The notes under the pieces: generated by a model
The model's input: only the letters and a program-made list of their open reading frames with translations
Databases searched by the model: none
What the model was told of the DNA's origin: nothing
Made by a program: the position numbers and the translations under genes
Origin: an uncultured Eubacteriales bacterium
GTDB lineage: Bacteria > Bacillota > Clostridia > Oscillospirales > CAG-272
Direction of reading: 5' to 3'
NCBI GenBank assembly: GCA_934402395.1
Contig: CAKRTQ010000004.1
Span: 1-64,000, forward strand
DNA: 64,000 nt
Shown: piece by piece, positions 21,573 through 30,521 of the stretch
Layout of the letters: each line of letters begins with the position of its first letter
Numbering within the stretch: position 1 is the first letter of the stretch

Positions 21573-24389
21573 ATGAGATTAACAGCAACACAGAATGCGG
21601 CAAAAATCATTTCTTTGATTCTTGCTATGATAATGGTACTTTTCGTTATCACTTCTTGTGTGAAGACGGGAACCGGACCGCAGGGTGAACAGGGAGTTCA
21701 GGGCGTTCCGGGAGAAAAGGGCGAAAAAGGTGACAAAGGTGATGCCGGAGCCGCAGGACAAAACGGTAAATCCGCATATGAACTTGCCTGTGATAACGGC
21801 TACAAGGGTACGGAAGGTGAATGGCTTGCGTCATTGACCGGTAAGCCGGGTGCCGATGGAAAAGACGGCACCGCGGGCAGCAACGGCTCCGACGGTAAGT
21901 CCGCGTACGATCTTGCGGTCGAAAAAGGATATACTGGAACGCCGGAGCAGTGGCTCGCGTCACTGGTGGGCGAGACAGGAGTTGCGGGCAAAGACGGAAA
22001 AGACGGTAAAGACGGAACTGCGGGTGCCGACGGTAAAAACGGCAAGAGCGCATACGAGCTTGCCTGTGACAACGGTTTTACCGGAACGCTGGTTCAGTGG
22101 CTTGATTCTCTTATCGGAACTTCCGGAAGCAAAGGCGACAAGGGAGACAAGGGCGATAAGGGCGACACCGGAGCCACAGGAGAAAAGGGCGAAAAAGGCG
22201 ACAAGGGTGATAGCGGAGAAGTCGGTACGGCGGGAAGATCTGCATATGAACTTGCCTGCGATAACGGATTCGAGGGTTCTTTGACCGAATGGCTGGCGTC
22301 TCTTGTGGGCAAGGACGGCTCTGCCGCCGCTAAGGGTGACAAGGGCGACAAAGGCGACACCGGAGCCACAGGAGAAAAGGGCGACAAAGGCGAGACTGGC
22401 GCCTCGGGAAAGTCTGCCTATGAGCTTGCATGCGATAATGGGTACACCGGGAGCCTTCAGGATTGGCTGGCATCTCTTGTCGGAGCTGTCGGCGCCAAAG
22501 GCGACAAGGGAGAAAAGGGCGAAAAAGGTGATACCGGTGCCACAGGCGAAAAAGGCGATGCGGGAGCCGCAGGCAGATCTGCGTACGAAATCGCCAAAGA
22601 AAACGGCTATACCGGTACCGAGGCGCAGTGGATCGCTTCACTTTCGGGCAAATCCGCATATGAAGTGGCTGTAAAGAACGGTTATACCGGAACCGAATTC
22701 GAATGGCTTGCTTCTCTTGTCGGAGAAATCGGAGCCAAGGGCGACACAGGTGCTAAGGGTGATAAAGGCGATAAAGGCGACAAAGGCGACACGGGTGAAA
22801 CCGGTGCCGCCGGAAAATCTGCGTATGAAATAGCCAAGGAGAAGGGATACACGGGAACTGAAGAGCAATGGCTCGCGTCCCTGATAGGTCCCACAGGTGC
22901 TGCGGGCGTTCGCGGTAATGACGGACAGAACGGAAAGTCCGCATACGAGCTTGCCAAGGAAAACGGTTTTGAAGGAACACTGTCGCAATGGCTTGATTCC
23001 ATTGTCGGAGCCGCCGGCGCCAAGGGCGAAAGGGGCGAAAAAGGCGACAAGGGCGACAAGGGCGATGAGGGTAAGTCCGCTTATGAAATCGCCTGTGAAA
23101 ACGGTTACAGCGGTACCGTGACTGAGTGGCTCGCTTCTCTTGTCGGCAAAGACGGACAGGCTGCCGCGCGCGGTGAGGACGGTAAAGACGGACGGGACGG
23201 CAAGTCTGCTTATGAGCTGGCGCGCGAAAACGGATACGAAGGTACCGTTCAGCAGTGGCTCGCATCTCTTGTCGGAGCAGCCGGAGCGCAGGGCGATAAG
23301 GGCGATGCCGGAGCAACCGGTAAGTCTGCTTACGAGATTGCCAAAGAGCACGGCTATACCGGAACCGAAGAAGAATGGATAGCCTCTCTTGTGGGCGCAA
23401 AGGGCGATACCGGAGCCAAGGGTGAAAAAGGCGACGCCGGCGATGCCGGAAAAGACGGCAGAACCCCTTACATCGGAGCAAACGGCAACTGGTGGATCGG
23501 CGATGTCGATACCGGCGTGAAGGCTGCCGGCTCGGACGGCGTCAAAGGTGATGCCGGAGAGCAGGGCGAAAAGGGTGAAAAGGGCGAAAAAGGCGATGCC
23601 GGAGAGAACGGTAAGGACGGAGAGAACGGCAAGGACGGCGACAAAGGAGAAAAAGGTGACAAGGGCGAGACCGGAGAGCAGGGCGTCAGCGTCATCAATG
23701 CCTATGTAGATGAAGATCTGCACCTCTGGCTTGAGCTTTCCAACGGCAAGAAGATCGACGCAGGCTATGTAGGCGTGAGCGTTACACCTCCCGCGACTAC
23801 CGAATATACCGTAACCTTCGTTGACTGGGACGGCACAGAACTGAAAAAAGAAAACGTTGAAAAAGGCAAGAACGCAACTGCTCCCGCCGATCCCGCAAGA
23901 GATGGCTATATCTTTGCAGGCTGGGATAAGGCGTTTGATAATGTGACCGAAAATATTACAGTTACGGCAACCTATGCTCAAATAACAGACCCCACAATAG
24001 TGATAGGAAATGCCACCGGAAGCATCGGCAGTGAAGTTGAAATTACGTTTGATTTGTTAAACAGCCCTCAACTGTATGCCATGAGTCTTCAGATCGGATT
24101 TGACGAAACAGCCTTGGAATTGGTTTCCGCAACAAGCGGAGATGCCATGAAAGATTTCTCCTACACTGAACCCAAGCGACTCAAGAACGGCTCGAATTTT
24201 ATATGGGACAAAAGTGACGCCGCAACAGCCAACGGAACAGTGCTGAAAATGGTGTTCAGAATCAAGGATACAGCATCCGCAGGCAGCTATTCCGTTACCA
24301 TGACCTGCGATTCCGGTAATACATACGATATAAACAACAACGATGTTGAATTGAAGATCGTAGCCGGAAGCATAATTGCCACAAAATAA
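21573..24389 (+). CDS. Collagen-like stalk lipoprotein with C-terminal cohesin domain
   Basis: 938 residues. Signal peptide with lipobox ITSC (Cys29). Residues about 33-715 alternate Gly-X-Y collagen runs (GDKGDKGDTGATGEKGEKG) with twelve copies of a 26-residue unit of the type GKSAYELACDNGYTGT then EQWLASLVG. A Trp-containing linker follows, then an InlB-type repeat (about 743-800) with GYIFAGWDKAF. The end (about 806-938) fits a cohesin fold: IVIGNATGSIGSEVEITFDL, LQIGFDETALELVS, then a beta-rich tail. It would hold a cohesin away from the membrane to bind dockerin proteins. AGGAGG sets ATG 21573. It lies just right of the invertible segment and no other promoter is evident. Confidence 0.85.
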   Translation: MRLTATQNAAKIISLILAMIMVLFVITSCVKTGTGPQGEQGVQGVPGEKGEKGDKGDAGAAGQNGKSAYELACDNGYKGTEGEWLASLTGKPGADGKDGTAGSNGSDGKSAYDLAVEKGYTGTPEQWLASLVGETGVAGKDGKDGKDGTAGADGKNGKSAYELACDNGFTGTLVQWLDSLIGTSGSKGDKGDKGDKGDTGATGEKGEKGDKGDSGEVGTAGRSAYELACDNGFEGSLTEWLASLVGKDGSAAAKGDKGDKGDTGATGEKGDKGETGASGKSAYELACDNGYTGSLQDWLASLVGAVGAKGDKGEKGEKGDTGATGEKGDAGAAGRSAYEIAKENGYTGTEAQWIASLSGKSAYEVAVKNGYTGTEFEWLASLVGEIGAKGDTGAKGDKGDKGDKGDTGETGAAGKSAYEIAKEKGYTGTEEQWLASLIGPTGAAGVRGNDGQNGKSAYELAKENGFEGTLSQWLDSIVGAAGAKGERGEKGDKGDKGDEGKSAYEIACENGYSGTVTEWLASLVGKDGQAAARGEDGKDGRDGKSAYELARENGYEGTVQQWLASLVGAAGAQGDKGDAGATGKSAYEIAKEHGYTGTEEEWIASLVGAKGDTGAKGEKGDAGDAGKDGRTPYIGANGNWWIGDVDTGVKAAGSDGVKGDAGEQGEKGEKGEKGDAGENGKDGENGKDGDKGEKGDKGETGEQGVSVINAYVDEDLHLWLELSNGKKIDAGYVGVSVTPPATTEYTVTFVDWDGTELKKENVEKGKNATAPADPARDGYIFAGWDKAFDNVTENITVTATYAQITDPTIVIGNATGSIGSEVEITFDLLNSPQLYAMSLQIGFDETALELVSATSGDAMKDFSYTEPKRLKNGSNFIWDKSDAATANGTVLKMVFRIKDTASAGSYSVTMTCDSGNTYDINNNDVELKIVAGSIIATK

Positions 24390-24431
24390 AACACTACGGT
24401 GAAAAAATATTTTGAAAAGGAGTATGAGCTT

Positions 24432-27400
24432 ATGAAAAAGCGAACATTGTCATTATTGCTGGCGATCGTAATGGTTATTTCGACGGTTTATGCTTGCGGA
24501 ATTACCGCCGCAGCAGCATCCGATGGTTCTTCCGGAGAAAATGTAAGTTTGGCTGCAATATCGGTGTCGGAAGCGTGGGGAAACCCGGGCGAAAACGTAG
24601 ATGTTGAACTGACCGTGACCGATAACCCCGGTATACAGGGCGCAATAATTACGGTATCGTGGGATGAAAGGCTCACGTTGGTTTCAACCGCATCCGGAGA
24701 GGCGTTCAGTCAAATGGAATATACTGCACCGAGCCAATACGTTGCATCCGGTACTAATTTTCTCTGGGACAGCAATGAGGTCGAAAATGCGGTTGACGGT
24801 GTAATTCTTATACTGACTTTCAGCGTTTCCGAAACTGTGCAGAACAATGAAATCTTACCGGTAAAAGTTACATATATCAAGGGAGATGTTGTAGACGGTG
24901 AAGACAATGATGTCATTCTTGATATAACCGATGGAAGCGTACGCGCTATCAGCTACATTCCCGGCGATGTTAACGGAGATGGACGGGTCAATACCCGTGA
25001 TCTGGTAATGTTGCGCCAATATATTTCGGACGGCTGCACTGTCAACCCCCAAGGTTATAACGCAAATGTTGTGACAGATGCCTGCGATGTTAACGGCGAC
25101 GGCAGAATAAATACCCGTGATCTTGTTAGGCTGAGACAATACATTTCAGACGGTTCAAAAACAGATCCCGAGGGCTACAATGTAGTTTTAAAACCCGCCA
25201 AGATGCCCGAATGCAGTCATCCGGACATGCAGGCGACTGCCGCCAAAGCCACCACCTGCATCGAACCCGGTAATATTGCTTATTGGCATTGCGATAAGTG
25301 CGGAAAATACTTCTCCGACAGCGAAGGCAAAAATGAAATATCCGAGCAGAAAACGATAGCTCCCGCCAATGGACATACCGAAGTTACAGACGCGCCGGTT
25401 TCTCCTACGTACGAGAGCACCGGTCTGACAGAAGGCTCTCACTGCTCGGTCTGCGGAGCCGTCCTTGTGGCACAGACAGAGATTCCGAAGCTTGAAGCCG
25501 TATCTCATTCTGTTACATACATGAATACCAAGAGTGCCGAAATTCCCGTGGAAAAAATGAAATATAACGAGCACGAAGGACTTTACGACCTGCCGACACC
25601 CGAAGTTGAGGGGTATATATTCAACGGGTGGATTGACGTCAATACAGGCAAGTCGATTACAAGGATCGAAAAAGGTACAACTGGCAATATCGAGCTGTAT
25701 GCCGACTGGGAATTAATCAAGTACAAAATTACTTACGATTTGGGCAATGCCAAACAGCATGAAAATAATCCTACGGAGTATACTGTGGAAAGCCCGACTA
25801 TAACGTTGGCCGGACTTACGATGAAGGCACATGTGTTTGTCGGATGGTTTGACGTCAATACAGGCAAGCAGGTTGAATGGGTCGGAAACGGTAAAACTGG
25901 CAATATCGAGCTCAAGCCCAAATGGCGGTTGGCGAGAAATACGGCGTATTCATACAAAGAGATCGAGGACAGTGGAAGAACCCCCAAGTTTGACGAGATA
26001 ACATATTTGCAAAATGAGGTCGGAAACGGATTTGCTTATATTTTCTATCTCGGATATCTTGATAATGTAGTTTTAGACACTGTCAGCACGCCTTATACTC
26101 ACACCGGTAGTTCTTACAAAAAGACATTGAGCACAAAAACAGTAACATCCAGCGAATTTGTTCGTTCGGTATCCGATGTTGCATCGCGGTCTTCTTCATG
26201 GCAAAATGAGAAGGCGATATCCAAAAGCATATCGGATTCGTTGAGTTATCATTTTGGCGTTGAGGCAGGAATGAAGGATGTATGCAAAGTATCAAGTTCT
26301 TTTGATTGCTCGCGCAGCGTTGTCGATGCAAAGCAGTTCGTTGAAATGCTCGGCGGTAGCTCTGAGGTTGAACACTCTTTGACAGAGTCGCAGGCATTTT
26401 CATGGAGTGTGGAGAATGAGACTTCGCAGGAATACTCATTTGACGATACAGACCCTATAGGTACTTATAGGTTGGTTAACTGCTGCACCGTTCATGTATT
26501 TGCCGTGGCGCAATATGATGCGGAAACTGATAATCTTTATGTGTACAATTTGAATTACATCGATGGTCAAGTAACGCAAATGCTGGATTATTCCAAGACA
26601 TCCATGTTTGATGAGGAGACGGACAGCATTCTTGATTTTACGTTTCCTGCGGATAAAGTAGCTGACGCATATTTCAACTCGTATTCGGTTTCATTCGATG
26701 GCAACCAGCCTGAAACTGCTTCCGGTCAGGTCACCGGAGTACCTTCGACTTCATTTTGGTTCAAAAATCAGACAAGTACATTGCCGTCCGCGCCCTCATT
26801 GGAGGGTTGGATATTCAACGGATGGTACACGGACCCGTCGTGCACTCCGGAAACTAAGGTTGGGGATGCAGATCAACGTCTGATTGCTGCCAATTTGGCA
26901 CTGAAGAATATCACGCTGTATGCCGGATGGCGTCCATGGACGTGGAATATCGTATTTAATGCGAACAAGCCTGATGACGAAAGCGCTGAGTTAACGGGTA
27001 GCATGGATGAAATGCAGATGTCCTTTGATAAGTCTGACACCTTAAAGCCGAACCAATTCAAATTGACTTTTTACAACTTCATTGGTTGGGCATTGACACC
27101 GCAAGGTGCTGTCAAATATAAGGATTGCGAGGAAGTTAGAAACATCACGCCGGAGAACGATAATGGAGAGGTGACTCTGTATGCCGTCTGGGAGCCGTGT
27201 ACGTACAAAGTTTATGTCGATTACGCCGGTGGTGACGCGAGTGCAGCTTACTACGAGGTAAAGTACAAAGAAAAGATTTCACTGCCGAATCCTACCAGAG
27301 CGGGATGGAGATTTGCCGGTTGGCAGGGTATGCCGAGTGATAATATAATGCCGGCAGAGGATATATACATAACCGCAACATGGGGGTGCCTTAGTCACAC

Positions 27401-27830
27401 ATGGAGCAGTCAAGAAATATATACAATAACAGATGATGCGGTACGGTGGCTTGGGGCTCCAACGCTGTCAGGTGCATTAGATATGTCATTTGCAAGAGCA
27501 AACAATTGTCAAATCGAGATCACTGTGAGTTTCCATGTTAAAGAAATAAATAACGGGTATCAATGTTTTGCCATTACGAAAAACCAACGGTGTACATTCA
27601 TCAAAGATAGCGATTGGAAAGACCCAAGTGACCCAAGTATACTTTACTGCACCAACGGCATTGAGACTGCGGGGACCAAGAAAGGCGAAGGAGACTTTTC
27701 TGCAACCGCATATGTATATGCCAATAGTTTGACAGATGATGCTGTGTATACTGCTTTCTGTGCACGAGGAAGTGGCGATGATGATTGGGAATTGAGTAAT
27801 TTGAGGATTACAGTTAGGATTATTACCTGA
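24432..27830 (+). CDS. Secreted cohesin-dockerin protein with InlB-type repeats
   Basis: 1,132 residues. Signal peptide (1-35); cohesin-like domain about 40-172 (NPGENVDVELTVTDNPGIQG); type I dockerin about 175-245 with two calcium loops, GDVNGDGRVNTRDLVMLRQY and CDVNGDGRINTRDLVRLRQY; a Cys/His-rich segment (HCDKCGKYF, CSVCGAVL); InlB/Listeria-Bacteroides repeats about 358-500; an unassigned Ser-rich domain about 505-745; more InlB-type repeats (750-985, each with GWxF-NGWY or FAGW marks); and a C-terminal domain of unknown type. It is 42 bases after the lipoprotein gene in one operon, so its dockerin may bind the lipoprotein's cohesin. Ribosome site AAAGGAG. Confidence 0.85.
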   Translation: MKKRTLSLLLAIVMVISTVYACGITAAAASDGSSGENVSLAAISVSEAWGNPGENVDVELTVTDNPGIQGAIITVSWDERLTLVSTASGEAFSQMEYTAPSQYVASGTNFLWDSNEVENAVDGVILILTFSVSETVQNNEILPVKVTYIKGDVVDGEDNDVILDITDGSVRAISYIPGDVNGDGRVNTRDLVMLRQYISDGCTVNPQGYNANVVTDACDVNGDGRINTRDLVRLRQYISDGSKTDPEGYNVVLKPAKMPECSHPDMQATAAKATTCIEPGNIAYWHCDKCGKYFSDSEGKNEISEQKTIAPANGHTEVTDAPVSPTYESTGLTEGSHCSVCGAVLVAQTEIPKLEAVSHSVTYMNTKSAEIPVEKMKYNEHEGLYDLPTPEVEGYIFNGWIDVNTGKSITRIEKGTTGNIELYADWELIKYKITYDLGNAKQHENNPTEYTVESPTITLAGLTMKAHVFVGWFDVNTGKQVEWVGNGKTGNIELKPKWRLARNTAYSYKEIEDSGRTPKFDEITYLQNEVGNGFAYIFYLGYLDNVVLDTVSTPYTHTGSSYKKTLSTKTVTSSEFVRSVSDVASRSSSWQNEKAISKSISDSLSYHFGVEAGMKDVCKVSSSFDCSRSVVDAKQFVEMLGGSSEVEHSLTESQAFSWSVENETSQEYSFDDTDPIGTYRLVNCCTVHVFAVAQYDAETDNLYVYNLNYIDGQVTQMLDYSKTSMFDEETDSILDFTFPADKVADAYFNSYSVSFDGNQPETASGQVTGVPSTSFWFKNQTSTLPSAPSLEGWIFNGWYTDPSCTPETKVGDADQRLIAANLALKNITLYAGWRPWTWNIVFNANKPDDESAELTGSMDEMQMSFDKSDTLKPNQFKLTFYNFIGWALTPQGAVKYKDCEEVRNITPENDNGEVTLYAVWEPCTYKVYVDYAGGDASAAYYEVKYKEKISLPNPTRAGWRFAGWQGMPSDNIMPAEDIYITATWGCLSHTWSSQEIYTITDDAVRWLGAPTLSGALDMSFARANNCQIEITVSFHVKEINNGYQCFAITKNQRCTFIKDSDWKDPSDPSILYCTNGIETAGTKKGEGDFSATAYVYANSLTDDAVYTAFCARGSGDDDWELSNLRITVRIIT

Positions 27831-27867
27831 CATTGGCTTAATGAAGTTCCTCGAAATTTTAAACCTG

Positions 27868-27897
27868 AGGGCTGTCGCGCGTAAGCGCGGCAGCCCT
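27868..27897 (+). terminator. Terminator of the collagen-like/cohesin-dockerin operon
   Basis: A 13-bp stem (27868-27880 with 27885-27897) with one G:T pair, GTAA loop and a TTTT run. It follows the stop by 38 bases and also faces the convergent dehydrogenase gene. Confidence 0.82.
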
Positions 27898-27924
27898 TTT
27901 ACGCTCATTGCTTTGCGGTTGGTT

Positions 27925-29247
27925 TTACAGTCTCCAGTAGATATATTCTGCTGCATCGAAGGCGTTGCGGTCGTAAAGTCCCTTTACGTCGATGAGCACG
28001 TGCTTACCGTCAGAGTAGAAGCGGTCGATGTCTTTCATGCCGAGTCCGGCAAATTCGGTGTGCGCCACGGCTACGATAACGGCGTCCATGCCGCATATAT
28101 CGCTCATATCGGTGAAGCGGACGTCGTAGAGACGTTCTGCCTCTGCCGCATCAGCCTGCGGGTCGGCAATGACCGGTTCAATGCCGTATTCGCGCAGCTC
28201 CTTCACAATGTCAAACACCTTTGAATTGCGCGTGTCACGGCAGTTCTCCTTGAATGTGAATCCTAAGATCGCCACACGGGCGTTTTTGACCGGCTTTTCG
28301 GCTTTTATCAGGCTTTTTACCGTGTTTTCACCGATATATTTACCCATTCCGTCGTTTATGCGGCGGCCGGCAAGAATGACCTGGCTGTGATATCCGAGCA
28401 TATCGGCGCGGTAGGTGAGGTAGTAGGGGTCAACGCCGATGCAGTGACCGCCGACAAGACCGGGATAAAACTTGAGAAAGTTCCATTTTGTCCCCGCTGC
28501 CTCAAGCACGGACCGTGTGTCTATGCCCATCTTATTGAAAATGATGGAAAGCTCGTTCATGAATGCGATATTGATGTCGCGCTGGCTGTTTTCGATGACC
28601 TTTGCAGCCTCGGCGACCATAATATTTGCCGCGCGGTGAACGCCGGCTTCCACCACAAGCTCGTAAACTCCGGCGACGGTATCGAGGGTTTCGGCATCCA
28701 TGCCGGACACTATTTTTCTGATATTTTCAAGCCTGTGCACCTTGTCGCCGGGATTGATGCGTTCGGGCGAGTAGCCTACCTTGAAGTCAGTACCGCATTT
28801 GAGTCCGGATTCGGCTTCAAGAATGGGGACGCATATTTCCTCGGTGACGCCGGGATAGACAGTTGATTCAAAAACGACGATGCTGCCGGGAGTGAGGTTG
28901 CGGCCGACTATGCGGCTGGCGCTTCTCACGGGTTCAAGATCGGGGGTGTGATCGTCGTTTACCGGGGTGGGAACGGCGACTATATGAAAGCTCGCCTCCG
29001 AAAGACGCGTTTCGTCAGCGGTGAATTCAACAGAGCAGTTTTTTATCGCATCGTCTCCGACCTCGCCGGTAGGGTCGATGCCCGAATTGTAAGCGTCGAT
29101 TTTTTTGCTGTTCAGATCAAAGCCGATCACGCGCACTTTCTTTGAAAATGCAACGGCAATGGGCATTCCGACATAGCCGAGTCCGGTCAGGGAAAGCGCA
29201 GTCTCGCCGGACAAAAGACGGTCATAAAGACGGTCGAATGATGACAT
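27925..29247 (-). CDS. Nucleotide-sugar 6-dehydrogenase (WbpA/TviB-like)
   Basis: 440 residues. Rossmann motif GLGYVGMPIAVAFSK near residue 22, VAVPTPV, ESTVYPGVTEE, the catalytic region with GHCIGVDPYYLTY (active Cys) and the C-terminal domain GFTFKENCRDTRNSKV. This is the UDP-glucose/GDP-mannose dehydrogenase family, closest in pattern to UDP-GlcNAc or UDP-GalNAc 6-dehydrogenases used for capsule or O-glycan uronic acids. ATG 29247 follows AAAGGA. It stands alone with its own promoter; no glycosyltransferases adjoin, so the pathway is not shown. Confidence 0.9.
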   Translation of the reverse strand: MSSFDRLYDRLLSGETALSLTGLGYVGMPIAVAFSKKVRVIGFDLNSKKIDAYNSGIDPTGEVGDDAIKNCSVEFTADETRLSEASFHIVAVPTPVNDDHTPDLEPVRSASRIVGRNLTPGSIVVFESTVYPGVTEEICVPILEAESGLKCGTDFKVGYSPERINPGDKVHRLENIRKIVSGMDAETLDTVAGVYELVVEAGVHRAANIMVAEAAKVIENSQRDINIAFMNELSIIFNKMGIDTRSVLEAAGTKWNFLKFYPGLVGGHCIGVDPYYLTYRADMLGYHSQVILAGRRINDGMGKYIGENTVKSLIKAEKPVKNARVAILGFTFKENCRDTRNSKVFDIVKELREYGIEPVIADPQADAAEAERLYDVRFTDMSDICGMDAVIVAVAHTEFAGLGMKDIDRFYSDGKHVLIDVKGLYDRNAFDAAEYIYWRL

Positions 29248-29315
29248 TTTGATAATCCTTTCTTTTGAGCCGCCGCCGGACGGCGTGGGGATGCGGTCGT
29301 GCCGCATTCTGTAAT

Positions 29316-29344
29316 ATAGTATCACACCAAATAAAAAAAGTCAA
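29316..29344 (-). promoter_or_regulatory. Promoter of the nucleotide-sugar dehydrogenase gene
   Basis: Minus strand TTGACT (29344-29339), 17 bases, TACTAT (29321-29316). Confidence 0.78.
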
Positions 29345-29420
29345 TAGATTTATGTCAAAACGCGGCGCACCGAGCGGAAACATTTTTCCCTGGATTTTTG
29401 CGTTTTTTTCAAAAAACATA

Positions 29421-29449
29421 TTGCAAAAAGCGCGGTGTTGTGATATAAT
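29421..29449 (+). promoter_or_regulatory. Promoter of tRNA-Thr
   Basis: TTGCAA (29421-29426), 17 bases, TATAAT (29444-29449), 31 bases before the tRNA. Confidence 0.82.
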
Positions 29450-29480
29450 AAAACAGCACGCTGAAAGGCGGCAATAATTT

Positions 29481-29556
29481 GCTGGTGTGGCTCAGTCGGT
29501 AGAGCAGTTGATTCGTAATCAACAGGTCGCGGGTTCGAATCCCGCCACCAGCTCCA
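29481..29556 (+). tRNA. tRNA-Thr (anticodon CGT)
   Basis: Acceptor GCTGGTG pairs with CACCAGC, discriminator T, CCA encoded. Anticodon stem TTGAT/ATCAA with loop TCGTA context gives CGT. Single tRNA with own promoter and terminator. Confidence 0.97.
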
Positions 29557-29558
29557 AT

Positions 29559-29590
29559 AATGCCCACACGGGCTTGCCCGTGTGGGCATT
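29559..29590 (+). terminator. Terminator of tRNA-Thr
   Basis: AATGCCCACACGGGC (29559-29573) pairs with GCCCGTGTGGGCATT (29576-29590), followed by ATTGTGTCTT. Begins 3 bases after the tRNA. Confidence 0.75.
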
Positions 29591-29616
29591 ATTGTGTCTT
29601 GCAGTGATTCGGACCC
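29568..29616 (+). repeat. 49-bp direct repeat after tRNA-Thr, copy 1
   Basis: Exactly repeated at 29718-29766, a spacing of 150 bases. It includes the 3' half of the terminator and a GATTCGGACCC end, and is followed by a 9-bp hairpin (29620-29640, AAATTCAGC/GCTGAATTT). Confidence 0.9.
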
Positions 29617-29685
29617 CTCAAATTCAGCAAAGCTGAATTTGATATGAATCGCGCCACAGCCTAACGAACGCTTTGCAGTTCAGAC

Positions 29686-29713
29686 GCGCGATTCCGGGTT
29701 CAGAATCCCGCCG
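29686..29713 (+). pseudogene. Decayed 3' end of a tRNA-Thr copy
   Basis: The string GGGTTCAGAATCCCGCC resembles GGGTTCGAATCCCGCC of the real tRNA-Thr T arm with a one-base insertion; no acceptor or anticodon arm remains. It precedes the second 49-bp repeat, so the tRNA plus flank was probably duplicated and then decayed. Confidence 0.6.
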
Positions 29714-29717
29714 ATAA

Positions 29718-29766
29718 ACGGGCTTGCCCGTGTGGGCATTATTGTGTCTTGCAGTGATTCGGACCC
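29718..29766 (+). repeat. 49-bp direct repeat after tRNA-Thr, copy 2
   Basis: Identical to 29568-29616. It is followed by another hairpin (ATTCGG/CCGAAT, 29769-29791). The whole stretch 29557-29861 has no gene. Confidence 0.9.
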
Positions 29767-29803
29767 GCATTCGGCTCATAAATGAACCGAATTAAAACAA
29801 CGG

Positions 29804-29826
29804 CTCGGCGGCATGGTGCCGCCGAG
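29804..29826 (-). terminator. Terminator of the 29862-30389 membrane protein gene
   Basis: CTCGGCGGCA (29804-29813) pairs with TGCCGCCGAG (29817-29826), loop TGG, followed on the minus strand by CCGTTGTTTTAATT. Confidence 0.7.
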
Positions 29827-29861
29827 TCCCGCAGATCCCGCGCACGCGGCGGGGAAGGAAG

Positions 29862-30389
29862 TTATTTATGCAGTCTTTCTGCATTCCACGTGCGGAGGAT
29901 GCGGCGTCTGCCGCCGAATTCCGCCCACGCGCTGAGGCCGAACATGATCGAAAAATCAAGTAGGAACAGCAGGGTGTATATCGGATAGGCAACGATGCGA
30001 CCGCCGTAGGTATAGACAAGTACTACGACAAGCGCGGCGGCAGTGGCAATGAGATTCCGCCGTATGTTTTTGCGCGTCGCAATGAAGCTTCGCAAAGCTT
30101 CCTTCGTCGGTTCTTTATCGGCGGTGAATTCAAGAAATTCACGCTTTTCCTCGCCGTCGTTTTCAATACGGCGGTAGGCGATAATTCCGAGAGCGACGCC
30201 GCATATCGCTGCCGAAATAATATAGCCGACAAAGGTGTTGACGATGCTGCCGTTTATACCGGGATCCGCTACCGCGTTGATCAGCGTTACGATGAGGTCG
30301 TTGATGAGAAATGTTTTGAAGATCATAATGATGATCAGTATTGCAAGCATACGCAGGAAATCGTGCCGTTTGTTGCTCTCTTTTTTCAT
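29862..30389 (-). CDS. Hypothetical membrane protein
   Basis: 175 residues with four hydrophobic segments in two pairs (about residues 13-35, 48-72, 112-128, 132-150), separated by a charged loop (RRIENDGEEKREFLEFTADK). I do not recognise the family. A ribosome site AAGGAG precedes ATG 30389 and a consensus promoter lies upstream, with a terminator downstream, so it is a real single-gene unit. No catalytic or transport motif is visible. Confidence 0.75.
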   Translation of the reverse strand: MKKESNKRHDFLRMLAILIIIMIFKTFLINDLIVTLINAVADPGINGSIVNTFVGYIISAAICGVALGIIAYRRIENDGEEKREFLEFTADKEPTKEALRSFIATRKNIRRNLIATAAALVVVLVYTYGGRIVAYPIYTLLFLLDFSIMFGLSAWAEFGGRRRILRTWNAERLHK

Positions 30390-30458
30390 GATGATAACTC
30401 CTTAATGTTGTTCTTTAGATCGTACGGCGCGTTCACTTTTTCGTGCAACGTCATTTGA

Positions 30459-30487
30459 ATTATATCATACAATCATGCGACTGTCAA
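30459..30487 (-). promoter_or_regulatory. Promoter of the 29862-30389 gene
   Basis: Minus strand TTGACA (30487-30482), 17 bases, TATAAT (30464-30459). Exact consensus. Confidence 0.87.
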
Positions 30488-30521
30488 TATGTTGTGCTTG
30501 ATTTTGCGGATATGGCGTTTT

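Noticed and set aside
21650..23700. Regularly spaced repeats as a possible CRISPR array
   Set aside because: They are protein-coding repeats with codon-phase variation, not identical repeats with unique spacers; no cas genes.
22638..23981. 447-codon minus-strand open frame inside the collagen-like gene
   Set aside because: It is a mirror of the repetitive Gly-X-Y codons; open reading is forced by codon bias of the repeats.
29350..29589. Minus-strand open frame across tRNA-Thr
   Set aside because: Antisense of the tRNA with no support for translation.
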